Origin: Hibiscus mutabilis
Lineage: Eukaryota > Streptophyta > Magnoliopsida > Malvales > Malvaceae
Length of the DNA stretch: 64,000 nt
Direction: 5' to 3'
Assembly (NCBI GenBank): GCA_019671005.1
Contig: CM033741.1
Coordinates: 4,340,001 to 4,404,000 of the forward strand
The translations under genes and the position numbers were made by a program. Of the stretch, positions 1 through 10,987 are shown in pieces. The notes below the pieces were generated by a model. That model saw only the letters and a list, made by a program, of their open reading frames with translations. It did no database searches and was not told where the DNA came from. The stretch's first letter is position 1. Every line of letters begins with the position of its first letter.

Positions 1-120
1 TAATGTCGCTCTGAGCCCCTACTCATATCCAAATAAAACATTTTCTTTTTGAGTACAACTGATTAAACTTCTATTTCAATGTAAATGAATGATGATTGGT
101 TGAGGGTTTTATTTATATAT

Positions 121-305
121 AAAAATTATGGCATAAAGATAATTTTAGTTCTTATAACATTTATAATTTTTGTCATTTTAGCCTATATTTTTTTAAGATA
201 AATGTAACCCTCAACCTATATATTTTTTTTTGTCAAATTACACATTTTTTAACTAACATGTTGATTAAACCGTTAAAATTTAAACGGTGATGACATGGCA
301 CATAC
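121..305 (+). repeat. Left arm of a long inverted repeat
   Basis: About 185 bases here match, as reverse complement, the stretch at 8657-8839. Shared blocks in order include GGCATAA-GATAATTTTAGT, TAATTTTTGTCATTTTAGCC, CCTCAACCTATAT, GTCAAATTACACA and the AACGGTGATGACATG end. Arms facing each other like this look like the terminal inverted repeats of an old DNA transposon or foldback MITE whose middle was later filled by the Copia and solo-LTR insertions between them. Family not identified. Confidence 0.6.
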
Positions 306-488
306 ATGTTGTTGGAAAAATGTGAGAAAAATGATAACTTTGAGCCATATTTTGAATGGGTAAAGGTGGATATTCGAATAATGATTTTATTGGATCTTAT
401 TCTACTCCATGAGACCTTTACAACGACATCTCATATGCTCAAAACGGTTGAGTAATGAATGCGAAATTGATGCTCAAAGTATGGTAGT

Positions 489-515
489 TGTGAATTGAAT
501 AAGGAAGTGAAAACC
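489..515 (+). mobile_element. First bases of a Copia 5' LTR, cut off by a solo LTR
   Basis: The sequence starting TGTGAATTG would continue directly into 4876 onward once the solo LTR and one copy of its target duplication are removed. That makes it the probable start of the LTR that ends at 5719. Inferred from the target duplication and the TG start; there is no second full LTR to confirm it. Confidence 0.4.
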
Positions 516-3500
516 TGTAACACCCCTTTTCCCGTATCCAACACTGAATACGAGTCAGAGTTATCATAAAACATTCGTAAAACCATCTACACTTGTAATT
601 CGGTAAAATTTTGTTTCTTTAAAAATATTGCAATGTATTTAGTTTTTATTTACAAATTTAGTTATTCGCGTAAAGTTTAAAAATAATATTTTCATCTTTA
701 AATCGAGTTTATTTTCAGGCAGCAATGTATCAATTTAATTTGTCTTGATATAATTAATAAAACTGCCTGATTTAAAATTCATCCAGATACCAAATAAAAT
801 ACAAATTCTATCAGAGCAGGCATACCCTTTTAATATACATGTCAACTATTAAATATCAAACAGTATCAACATATATCTTACTGATACTGATGTACCTGTT
901 ATTGATTGATGATGTCCGTATATGCTCCTTACTCCAACCATTTCTTCTTTCCTATGTGTAAAACAGTTACACGCTAAGTATTTACTTAGTGAGGCAATAA
1001 TTTGAATTCAAGTGCAATTGTCATAACATCAATATTAATGATTAACAATGCATATGATCACCTTACCATTATATGTTCGTTGACATAAATAAATATGTAT
1101 ATAAAAGTGATAAGATTAGATCTTACCAATACCGTTGCCATTTCCATCCGTAAGCTTTCAATGCTTACCGATACCTTTTTCCATTTCTATCTGCAAGCTT
1201 TCAAGCTTATCTTCCCATTTTTTTTATTCTTTTCAATTTATTTAGCCCAAGGTATCGAATTAAGAGATTCTATGTACACGAGTCATCCCCCCATATCTAA
1301 CCTTTCTTGAGTATGTGTATTATTTGCACTCTACCGGAAGTGCTTAGCATCGAAGTGCTTATGTATACTTACCGGAGTATACAATATATCCCTCATTGAG
1401 TTTTTATGAAATTACACCAAAGTGCTTAGCACCCGTAATAAGTTTGTATACTCAAACCATGCATGAGTATACTCCTCAATGAGTATTTATAAAATTTGCA
1501 CTTTACCTGAATTGCTTAGAATCTTTATACAGTTGTTTATGACTCTATGGCTAGCCAACTATACCTTTGAACCTCTATATCATACTTGGGCTTTATATCA
1601 TCAAATATTTCATCCATGGCAATGTATATCAATTTATATTAACATGAAGCGGTTTATAACCGAATAACATTAATAGTAAACCATCATCAATAACTAGTGA
1701 TCAATGCATTTATTTTCAACCTTTGACATATTTAAAGTATGCCAAATATATGATCAATGACATAATTACCATGAGAATATATAAACCAGTAGACTCATCG
1801 CAAGTCTTACCGGTGTGATGTATAAAACATCCATGTATAATGTTATGTATGCATTGCACTCACCTGGGCCATGTATTAGTATGCCTCACTAAGTCCTCTT
1901 TGATCTTTTTCTTCATTGTACCTCGAACCTCCCTTGATTCAAACTTAACTTCATAATTCAAATAAGTAAAATATTTGTTAGATCTCAATCTAACAATATC
2001 TTAGACATATTGTCCAAAATAATCATTTGAATACAAAATCTCCAAACATTTTCTTTTCTTCCTCGTATTATTCAAAAACTCATTATGGTACTTAGTGACC
2101 AATTTGAACTTCCGTTAACCCTTTTCAAGCTTACTAATCAACCTTAGATACAAAGTGTATCAATTCTCATTTTCTGGCAGTATGCAGTACCTCCAAAGAA
2201 ATATTTCTATAAAATAATCTACAACTCGGAATTCGATTCCGTTTGTTTTGAAAGAAACTAGATTCAATAAGATTTTCAACCATATAAATTAATAGCCCAA
2301 ATTCAACTTGTACGATTTATGGCGAATTTTCAAAGTTAGTTTCCAGTATTGAATTTCGGAACAGCCCGCTATACTTTTTCTGACCTTTCACCACTTAAAA
2401 ATTCATATCTTTTTACTCGGAACTCGAAATCAGTTTCCGTTTGTTGGAGGCGAAACTAGACGAACAAATATTTACATCGGTATAAAATTCGCCTTCTAAC
2501 CATTTTTGTATAATTTATGGTGAATTTTCAAAGTTACTGCCATAAACCAGTTTTTTTCTACACAGCTTCCATAAACAACTTCAACTTTTGTACTAACTTC
2601 TCCTTATTTATCTACTTTTCAATTTAGTCCAATCACTAGCTTTAAACCACCAACTCATCACATTCTTCACCAAATAATTATTCACAATAATTCTCCCTAA
2701 TTTTCCTTATTTACCGAAATAATCACTCAAATGCAAAGATAAGGATTCAAGCTTCTTAACTTTGCAATTTAGTCCTCAATTCAACATTACTACCTTAATT
2801 CCATCATTACAACTAAAAATCAGATTTAACCCCCATACAAAACTTCAATTTCGATTTGGTCACTTAACTTTGGCAAATTGTCAAAATGGTCACTAATTCA
2901 ATTCAACATCAATTTGGCATTCTAACTTCATTTTCTTATCTCTAACATCATTAATAACACAAATATACTCCAAATTCTAAAAATTCAGATTTGGTCCTTC
3001 AACTTTTCAAGTTGCCAAAATGGTCCCTACATAATTTAACTTAGGGTTTTGCTTCCAAACAACAATTCAAGCTTACTAGATCATTATTTCAACATCACAA
3101 ACCCTAAATTAAACTTGAATCCATAAACCCTAGTCATCTTCATAATAATCAAAACATGTAAAACTTAAATCCCAACTCAATATCATGATTTTAACATCAT
3201 ACTTGTTTGATTTCAACTTGAATTCAATCATGGAATCATAAAATCTCAAAAGCCCCAATTTGATCCATAAACCCTAATTTATTTCTTATAAAAATTATCA
3301 TCAATCAAGCATGTATTCCATGAATTATTTACATCAAAAAATAGATCTTGAAGAGATGAACAACTTTTTAGTTGAAAAGATTACCTGAAAATCGAGTTTC
3401 GGGGCTTGAATCGAACTTGGAAATTTTTCTCCATTTTTTTCTGTCTTCCTCCCTTCAAGTTTGAAATTCAAGATGAATTTTATTCATCTTTTTGACCATT

Positions 3501-4870
3501 TACTTTTATTTCCTCCAATTTATGCCACATGTATCTTAAAAATGAATTTAAAATTCATTCAAATAGTGAAATTACCAAATTTCCCCTTTATCCAACGGTT
3601 GAGATTGATTTTATCATCAATCAAGGGCCAAGATTTAATCTTCAATTCCCTTATTCCAAAATTGACCTTTATAACTTTTAAATATTTCAAAATTGCCATC
3701 CTTGCCAAAAGACCATTTTGCCCTCCAACTAGTTTTTATTTACTAGTTGATTCCAAAATTGCCATTCCATTACAATCTAACTAAATCTAGTTAGAATTCA
3801 ACCAACCATAATAAAATATTCTTAAAATAGCATTTTATGACTTTTCCATAACTCTTGGATCAGTCTCTCGATTTTTCCATTCGATCCGATATACCGATAA
3901 CTAGGGGTGTATACGGTTTGGTTTCGGTTTAATTCGGTAAGATATTTTAGTAATCATCGGTTTTCGGTTCGGTTAACCTCGATTTTCAGTTTTCTATATT
4001 AACATTAGTTTTTGAAATTTTGTTTTTTATTTTGACAAAATAGCATCTATAGTATTGTAAATATAAAATAATAATTAAAAATGTATCTATAGTATTGTAA
4101 ATATAAAATACTTATTTTTACATTATAAAAATAATTATAAATTAAATAAAAAATAAAATTCGGTTCAATTCAGTTTGATTCGATTAACCACAGTTTATAA
4201 ACTTATGAACCATAAACCGTCCAAACGCCTCGGTTCGGATCAGTTTTCGGTTTTGCGGTTAACCATGCTCAGCCCTACCGATAATTAATCTTTTACTCAG
4301 AAATAAACTGTAGGATTCATCTTGAATGAAGCTAAAAATATTTCTAACACTTGGAAATGACTTTTATAACCTTTCTCTATCATATGGAAAAATTTCAAAA
4401 TTTTCCAGTTCGATCCAGGTATCTGAATTCCACTTAAACTTTAACTACGATTTTCCCAATAATCGAAGTATCAGATCGAACCAATAATTCCCTATTTGAT
4501 TCACACCCTTAGGAGATCTGTTTATTTATGAAATAAAAACCCTAACTTTTGGGAAATTACAACTTTAGTCCCCAAACTTTTCCAAAGTTTATATTTTAGC
4601 CATAAAACTTTCAGAATTTACATTTTGGTCACTAAACTTTTAAACTTCCATTTCCATTCCAATTTTCCTTGGTATTCAACCAAACTTTAAGAATACCTTA
4701 TTTAATTAACTATCTATCACATGATACCTTTAAACCTTAGAAATTTCCTTTCCAAAACCCATAATCAAAGAAATCTTAACTTTTGCATTTTTGTCACTAA
4801 GTTAGCTTTTAAGCTATTATCTTAGTACTAAACGACCCTTAATCAACTTAGTAAATTTTGGGGTATTACA
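516..4870 (+). mobile_element. Solo LTR A (4.36 kb, Gypsy-like)
   Basis: Starts TGTAACACCCC and ends GGGGTATTACA, so its ends are near-perfect inverted copies with the canonical TG...CA. It is flanked by an exact 5-bp target duplication AAACC (511-515 and 4871-4875). No gag or pol reading frame lies inside, so this is a solo LTR left by recombination, or a large non-autonomous element. The same family is present at 20705-24603 in the same orientation. Long LTRs with a TGTAACACCC start are typical of Tekay/Del chromoviruses; that family call is an inference. The short ORFs inside (e.g. around 1095, 1479 and 3461) have no recognisable domains. Confidence 0.85.
3901..4276. mobile_element. hAT-type MITE nested in solo LTR A
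   Basis: A 376-bp insertion with an exact 8-bp target duplication ACCGATAA (3893-3900 and 4277-4284). The ends read CTAGGGGTG and CAGCCCT, a short imperfect terminal inverted repeat. The interior is full of GGTTCGGTT-like motifs running towards both ends. The second copy of this LTR (around 24050) lacks the insert, which gives an empty site within the window. An 8-bp duplication and TAGGG-type ends fit the hAT superfamily. No coding capacity. Confidence 0.85.
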
Positions 4871-4875
4871 AAACC

Positions 4876-5719
4876 CCCTATCCTACATTGATGGGATAAA
4901 TTGAATGGGAAGTGTTTATATACACTTACCCACTTGAAGGTCATTAAATGACTTGAATGGAAACTGTGCCTCGCGCTCAGGCGCAGGAGGTGCGGATCGA
5001 AGCTTGTTGAACCCATTCGGGTTAGGGCGCACCCGCACGACGTGGGCGACTCGAATCCCGACCGGTGGGCTCTTCGTGGACCTGCGGATATTTTACCCAC
5101 TTCGAATAATTTTTTCCTTATTATTGGCATATCTTTTTGAATATTCCGAATTTAAAAGGATAATTTATAGTTTTCTTTAAATTCGGATATTAAAAGGTTA
5201 GAAGTGTAATTTACGAGAATATTCTGTTTTAATATGGTATTAACAGATTGTTACCGATTTAATTCGGTTAAATGGTTAATGACCATTAATTCAGAATATT
5301 ATAATTTCCACATTAACCCAACTCACTCTCATATAATTAGCATGCCATTCCATTGATTTCAACACAACAAAAACCACCGAACTTTTCTATGATTTTACTC
5401 TGTGGGTTTTTCAAAAGTTGTTTTCGGTGATAGGCGAAGCCAAGAGTAAGTTCGTGATCTCCAGGGCAGTGCAATTGTGGCTGATCATCTGTTGTTGTAT
5501 CCTGGAAGACAGACGACCAACGAACTCGAGCACCACAAGAGTGGCCGAAAATTCTTTCTTAAGGAAAATGCGTTCGTGCAGGCCTCAACACGTTTCTATT
5601 CGGTTTGATTTACATACGTTGTGTTGTTCTTATTCTTGTGTTGTTCAATTTAATATTTTAATTAAAATCTATGTTTTATTGATTTATTATTTCCTTAAAT
5701 TAATGCATTTTTTCTAACA
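4876..5719 (+). mobile_element. Copia 5' LTR, main part
   Basis: The 3' portion (about 5515-5719) is repeated at 7748-7967 in the same orientation: ACCAACGAACTC, GAGTGGCCGAAAAT, GCGTTCGTGCAGGCC, CAACACGTTTC and the TTTTTTCTAACA end. The 5' portion (4900-5100) is GC-rich for this window and has no partner, so the other LTR is truncated. The ORFs here (5418-5717 and the minus-strand ORF at 4843-5130) are not genes. Confidence 0.6.
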
Positions 5720-7747
5720 ATCTTAAGACAAAATTAATTTTAATCCAAGATGAATAGATTACCGTTCCAATCTAATCGTTCATACCACGATGGGATTTAC
5801 CGTTGCGATTTCCTTTTGAGATTTCGATGATGGATCGAGCATATTCATGTTCGCCATACGGGTGAAACTTCGGTGCAAATGGAAATCGACGAGCAAGAAC
5901 ATGAAACTAGTATGGGTCCTTTTTGGATTTCAATTAGCCCACGTGCATTTAGCATTGATTTGCTGCAATCGCACTTCTTTCCATACTTTTCCAAGGTAAC
6001 TTTGAATTCAATCTTTTCATACATGATTTAAATTATATATTTTAAATATATTGATGCTTGCTTTAAATTCTCTAAAGCAAACCTGTAAATAGTAGACACT
6101 TGATTGGTAATACCTTAATTTATGGTATTACTAAAGTAATCCTAAAATATTCATTTAAATTGTTGGCCTTTAATATATAATATAAAATCTGTCACGAATA
6201 TGAGATATTTTGTGTCTCTATAATAATTGTCGTTTGTGTTTTGGAAACACTGTAAATTATTATTATTCTACTAATAATTTTTTTGAGAAAGTTATAGAGA
6301 CGAACATGATTCTCAGGCGAAATTTTGGAAACAAGATTTAGTAAATAATTCGTTTCAAAATTTAATTACTGTCGTTTTAGCAGATTTACTGGATCTTCCT
6401 TTCCAAAAAACGAAACTAAAATTAGAGGATAAATTCCTTTTGATTTTATTGGCTTGATATCTCTGGTTTGGGTTTTAGTGCTACCAATCTCAATGTTTAA
6501 CAGAAGATATAAAGGAAATAAATCATTGAATTTATTTTCCCGTTAGAATCTTGCGTTATCCTAATTTGGTAAGGAAAATAAAGCATTGAATTTATTTTTG
6601 GGGAATCAAGTATGATTCTATTTTAAAAATAAATCGGTGAATTTATTTCTGGAAGTAACATTGGTTACTAAATTCAAAGTGCTGATTTCGACCTAGGTCT
6701 CGAATCAAAGCATAGAAGAACTTTGTTCTCTATGTCAAAATTAAATTTTTAAAGTCTAGTCTGATGCATGTTATAAAGTGCACAATGTTTAAAAAGGACT
6801 AAAGAATTGTGAGGGTCGTTGGACCATAAATGAAAGATTCGTATGCTAAGAAATTCTTAGTTACCAAATTCTTAATGATTGATTCCAAATTGTGGTGAAT
6901 CAAAGGCAGTGATTTTAACTGATCACTCGTGCTTGGAATGACTTCAAGCATAAAAGAATGGGATCCATAAACAGATGATTCAAAGACAATATGAGAGTGC
7001 ATGTCTAGGATTGGTTCTTTGAAAGACTTGGTATTTAAGCATGCCTAGTGCACCATCTCTCTTTTCATAAGTTACCTGGTGCACTGGTCATTATTGTTCT
7101 TTCTATTAGACCATGGGAACTTTTGTTTCAGGTTTTAGTTTACTAAATTCCTGACGTCTAACAAAAGTTAGAAATTGTGTCTCTGTTTCTGGATTTAGGT
7201 TCTGACTAAATTCCTGACAATGAACAGATTCATAATATTCCGTTTCTTGTTTGTGACTATGCGACACAATGAAAAAAATCAGTGAAATTCATTTGAAAGA
7301 ATTTCAAAATATGTTGCATATTTTACCATGATAAACTTGGTCAAAATATTTGAAAAGGAATATTCTTCATATTATTCGAAATGATAAGGTAAATGTTGTT
7401 ACCATCTTCAAATATTGCTAAGGCAAATATTGCTAAGACAAATATTGCTAGGGCAAACATAGTGGAAGTCAAAAATGACTTCAAATTGCAAATTAGGCGG
7501 TGTGGTCAAGAAGCTAAATTTCATGGGAAATGCTTTAATTGCCATAAGATAGGAAACAAGTCTTCGGGCTATAGACTTCCAAACGAGATCAATATTGTGA
7601 CAAAATTTTGTCATAACAATTGATATGACAAACAATTGTTTGAAGGGAAATTTATTGCCTTCTTTGATGATAGCACAAACTAATGTTGTGTGCATTTTCT
7701 TAAAAGCAAAGATACTATAGAGAAATTATTCTCTAGCACCATAGGAG
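5720..7747 (+). pseudogene. Decayed Copia gag region
   Basis: The internal part of the Copia relic. Around 6930-6955 a fragment encodes SWNDFK...HKR, matching the conserved gag stretch of plant Copia elements. At 7393-7623 a 76-residue frame carries a run of NIAKANIAKT-type repeats followed by KCFNCHKIGNKSSGYRLP, a CCHC zinc knuckle of the form CxxCxxxGHxxxxC. Its His is replaced by Asn and its last Cys is lost, so it should not bind zinc normally. Several stops separate the pieces. No protease, integrase or reverse transcriptase is present, so most of pol was deleted. No clear primer-binding site follows the 5' LTR. Confidence 0.7.
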
Positions 7748-7967
7748 TGACCAACGAACTCAAGCACCATAGGAGTGGCCGAAAATCTGTCTTAAGGAAA
7801 CTGCGTTCGTGCAGGCCTCAACACGTTTCCATTTGGTTTGATTTTAAATCGGTTTAATTTACATACGTTGTATCGTTCTTATTCTTGTGCTGTTCGATTT
7901 AATATTTCAATTAAAATCTATGGTTTATTGATTTATTATTTCCTCAGATTAATGCTGTTTTTTCTAA
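7748..7967 (+). mobile_element. Truncated Copia 3' LTR
   Basis: Direct repeat of about 5515-5719 with scattered substitutions and one small insertion (an extra GATTTTAAATCGG-like stretch). Its end reads TTCTAATA where the 5' copy has TTCTAACA, so the canonical CA terminus is mutated. The first 600 or so bases of the LTR are missing. Confidence 0.65.
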
Positions 7968-8656
7968 TACATGTAACAATATATTTTAAATGACATGACA
8001 TCTAACATATCACATGTTTACATGTGTAATATAATTTTATTGTGACATAAAATATAAAAATAATTGTAACAAAAAATATAAAAATAATTGAACTTTAAAT
8101 AAAATATGTAAAAACAATTAAAAGTGAATCAATTTGAATCAAATCTCCTCTTTAAAACTTGAGTCATTTTAAATCAACGATCAAAAGAAAAATTGCAATG
8201 AAAACTTGACGTGATTATGAGCTTTGTAGATATCGTTTATTGTTAAATCAAAGGTAGAACTTTTGTTACTATCAATTGAGGTTTTATAATTTTAGTTTAG
8301 GGCTTAGAGATTTTGTGTTTGATCATGTTTAAAATTTTAACTTAGGGTTTATTAATTCTGGTGTTTAACATTGTGTTCATGGTGGAATGGAAAGAATTAC
8401 AAGGTTGAATCGAAATAAATTCCCTGCTAAATTTAGCTATTGATTATATGCTAAATTTTATATCCTTGCGCAAAAGATTTTTATATTCGAGGTTTCAAAA
8501 AGCCTAAATATTAAAGTTTAAACAGATTAAGGATTTTGAAAGCTGTATTTTTCCTAAATACTATAAAATGTACATTTTTGATTTAAAATTATATTTTTAA
8601 GAGTTTAGAAATTTCATACTAATGAATTATCATGTCGTTTAATATGTATTGTCATA
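7968..8656. other. AT-rich spacer, no gene seen
   Basis: Very AT-rich sequence between the Copia relic and the right inverted-repeat arm. I see no ORF with a recognisable domain and no structured repeat beyond scattered TTTAGGGTTT-like words around 8300-8350. Confidence 0.5.
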
Positions 8657-8839
8657 TGTATATGTCATGTTATCACCGTTAAAATTTTAACGGTCTAATC
8701 AACATGTTGGTTAAAATTTGTGTAATTTGACAAAAAGATATAGGTTGAGGTTATATTTATCCTAAAAAAATGAATGAGGGCTAAAATGACAAAAATTATA
8801 AACCTTAAGGACTAAAATTATCCTTATGCCAAAAATTAT
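8657..8839 (-). repeat. Right arm of the long inverted repeat
   Basis: Reverse complement of 121-305 (see there). The outer ends of the two arms are the GGCATAA side (left) and the TTATGCC side (right). About 8.3 kb now separates the inner ends, nearly all of it retroelement. Confidence 0.6.
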
Positions 8840-9642
8840 CTCTGGTTAAAATTTAATTTTAAATCAAATGATGACTTAATGTTTAGCATTTTTATTTATG
8901 TAGAAATTTAAAGCGATAGATTTATTTAGCTGCAATTTTATATTTGTACAAATTTTAAATCTAAAGATTTATTTGAATGTATAAATCCATCTAAATAAAA
9001 AGATAAAGATGAAAATAATTATTAAATTTAAACAAAAATATAATTATTAAATTTAATTATACTACTCAAACTCTTTCTCACTTATGCATTATAAACTATT
9101 GGACACTCAAGTATATTTGACCTCACATCCTCTTATATATTGTATCAACGATATACTAAGTCAACTAAACTCCGACTTGCCATTATCGATTTAAATAGAA
9201 AAACTTCAAATATAAATAATAAAATAGACCTAGGAAAAATAGTACTTCAAACTTTATATTATATTGAAAGGATTTTTATCCTATACACAAGCGGTAAAAT
9301 TTTTTTATTTTCACAAGTGCCTTAATTTTAAAGTTTAGGGTTTTAGTTTAGAGTTTAGGGTTTTAATATATGGGTTTAGAATTTAGGGTTTAGGGTTAAA
9401 ATTTAGGGTCTATGTTAGAATTTAAGGTTTAGGGCAATATATGATTAATATTAATCACTTTGTAAACCTATTTATCAATCAACTGTAATTATTACATGAA
9501 CTTCATCATCGGTTAGATAGCCTATGACATTGATTAAAAAGGCTACGAATGATGGGATAGGCCATTATTTCAAACAGTGGATATTATGGGATGCCTATAC
9601 TTAAAAGAGCAGATAATTATAGCACTCTTTTGTATGATAAAT
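8840..9642. other. Intergenic, with degenerate TTTAGGG tract
   Basis: AT-rich. Between about 9325 and 9435 there is a run of degenerate GTTTAGGGTTT words, a recurrent interior motif of MITE-like elements in this window (also 14.35-14.75, 25.02-25.33, 43.9-44.07 and 58.9-59.25 kb). Not telomeric: spacing and sequence are irregular. The last 200 bases are presumably the 3' flank of the CEP gene. No gene seen. Confidence 0.5.
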
Positions 9643-9897
9643 CTAGTTATGTTTGTTACTGGTGGGTCCCCTGGAGTGGCCGGCGCCGGGACTGTAACCG
9701 GGAGTTGTGGGGCGGAAACCATCGGTATTGTATGCAGTGTTGACGACATTGCCACTGGCGGATCCATCACCGTTTAAGTTGTTCACATTCTGATCGTCAG
9801 CTTTCAGAACCCGGGTTCCCTGGGAAAATGCGATTCCATATGCAAACAGAAGCACGACGAGAAGGGCACCGACGACAATGGGGTTGGTTTTGGCCAT
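9643..9897 (-). CDS. CEP: CEP (C-terminally encoded peptide) precursor
   Basis: An 84-residue secreted peptide precursor in one exon. Residues 1-25 are a classic signal peptide (MAKTNPIVVGALLVVLLFAY, then an Ala/Ser region). A variable Asn/Asp/Gly-rich propeptide follows (about 35-58), then one CEP domain at residues 59-74, DGFRPTTPGYSPGAGH. CEP peptides are processed from such precursors, hydroxylated on proline and perceived by leucine-rich-repeat receptor kinases (CEPR type) to signal nitrogen status and restrain root growth. The prolines of FRPTTPG and SPG are the expected hydroxylation sites. The start at 9897 puts the hydrophobic core at the N terminus; an in-frame Met 11 codons upstream is less likely. 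A TATA box lies about 110 bases upstream. Oddities: Tyr and Ala replace the usual His and Val (PGHSPGVGH), and ten residues follow the domain where many CEPs end. The subfamily number cannot be assigned. Confidence 0.9.
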   Translation of the reverse strand: MAKTNPIVVGALLVVLLFAYGIAFSQGTRVLKADDQNVNNLNGDGSASGNVVNTAYNTDGFRPTTPGYSPGAGHSRGPTSNKHN

Positions 9898-10705
9898 TTT
9901 GAGCGAGTTGATCTGAAAAAAAACCCTCAAAGAAATAGAAGAAAAAAAAGGATGGTATTGTATAGATGAGTGATGAGATGGGTTTGAGGTTTTGGTTTTG
10001 GTGGGAATTTATAGTGTAGAAGCCGACATGCTCGTGCTGGTTTCGTTTCCTGTTGGTTATTATGATGGATATTCCATTTGAAAGGACAGGCTCAGTCCTT
10101 TTTTGGTTGGAATCTATGTGTGCTGTGGTACTGCTGTTTTGTGCATGACGATCCATCCGTCCCATGCAATATCTCAACTATTGCTCCCTGTTCTTTCTAT
10201 GTATTTGAATTGTTAGACTTATAGATCAAGTAAATTACATGTTTGGTGCCGCGGAAACTTGCACGCATTTACTACCTTAGTCACACTTTTTATGATATTG
10301 TTTTTTTAATAGTCTAAAGGTAAATAGTAGTATTTGTTCATACATATTTTTAACTCTTTGACAATGAGCACACACCTTGTAGATAGAACGATTGAACTCG
10401 AGTCTCATAAGATGAACATCATCCATTTTTTCATTAAACCAATTAAATATAAACGATAGGAAAAAAAATCAAAACCATAAAAGAAAAAGTCATTTATATA
10501 CATATTCCTTGAATTTGCCTTCAAATTAATCTTCCTGGAATTGATGTTCATTGCATGGTGTGTTTCACGTGGTGGATAACAGCATTAAGAGTTCATTAAG
10601 CAGTAAAAACATGTTTACTTTTTTGTTAAGACAAGATTAGTTAAAAACGCGATGGAAGTGAAAGATAAAAGTCGTGGCTTCATCATCAAAAGATTCGCTA
10701 GCTTT
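9898..10705. other. CEP 5' region and spacer
   Basis: Upstream sequence of the minus-strand CEP gene (5' UTR and promoter to about 10200), then AT-rich spacer. The long minus-strand ORF at 9797-10177 overlaps the CEP leader in another frame and is not a gene. Confidence 0.5.
10006..10014 (-). promoter_or_regulatory. Putative TATA box of the CEP gene
   Basis: Read on the minus strand this is CTATAAATT, about 110 bases upstream of the CEP start codon, a normal plant TATA-to-ATG distance. No transcript data. Confidence 0.5.
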
Positions 10706-10987
10706 TCACTGTCTCCAAAATTTGCAGTGTGCAGGGTACAATTTCTTTTGTGTGGTGACAGAGGAATGGCCATAAACTGAAACACAGAAGAGACTAACAT
10801 GTATAAACAAGTAATCAAAAGAACATAAAGTGGGAAATCCATGTGTCTTCCAAATCCCCTTGTCTGTCATGAATTTCTCTGCCTTTCTTAAAACTTTCAA
10901 GAAATCACTGCGTTCCTTCTTTGACTTCTGGATCCTCAGCCTCTCTACTCTTTCTTTTGCCTTTTTCCTTTCATAAAAAAAGTCCAT
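10706..10987 (-). CDS. Unassigned charged ORF, possible exon or gene fragment
   Basis: A 93-residue frame. Its first half is strikingly Lys/Arg/Glu-rich (YERKKAKERVERLRIQKSKK, then ERSDFLKVLRKAEKFM) and could form a helix or coiled coil. Codon use and charge pattern look protein-coding, unlike the neighbouring random ORFs. The second half (after about residue 50) is hydrophobic and Cys/Phe-rich and may already be intron. A pyrimidine run with AG just before the GAAAAAGGC codons could be a splice acceptor. I do not recognise the family. It could be an exon of a minus-strand gene or a gene fragment carried by a transposon. Confidence 0.25.
   Translation of the reverse strand: MDFFYERKKAKERVERLRIQKSKKERSDFLKVLRKAEKFMTDKGIWKTHGFPTLCSFDYLFIHVSLFCVSVYGHSSVTTQKKLYPAHCKFWRQ

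Noticed and set aside
5418..5717. 99-codon ORF
   Set aside because: It lies within a Copia LTR, and the related LTR at 7748-7967 does not preserve the frame.
9577..9777. Plus-strand 66-codon ORF with Gly/Val-rich sequence
   Set aside because: Antisense to the CEP domain; the minus-strand product has a signal peptide and a known motif.
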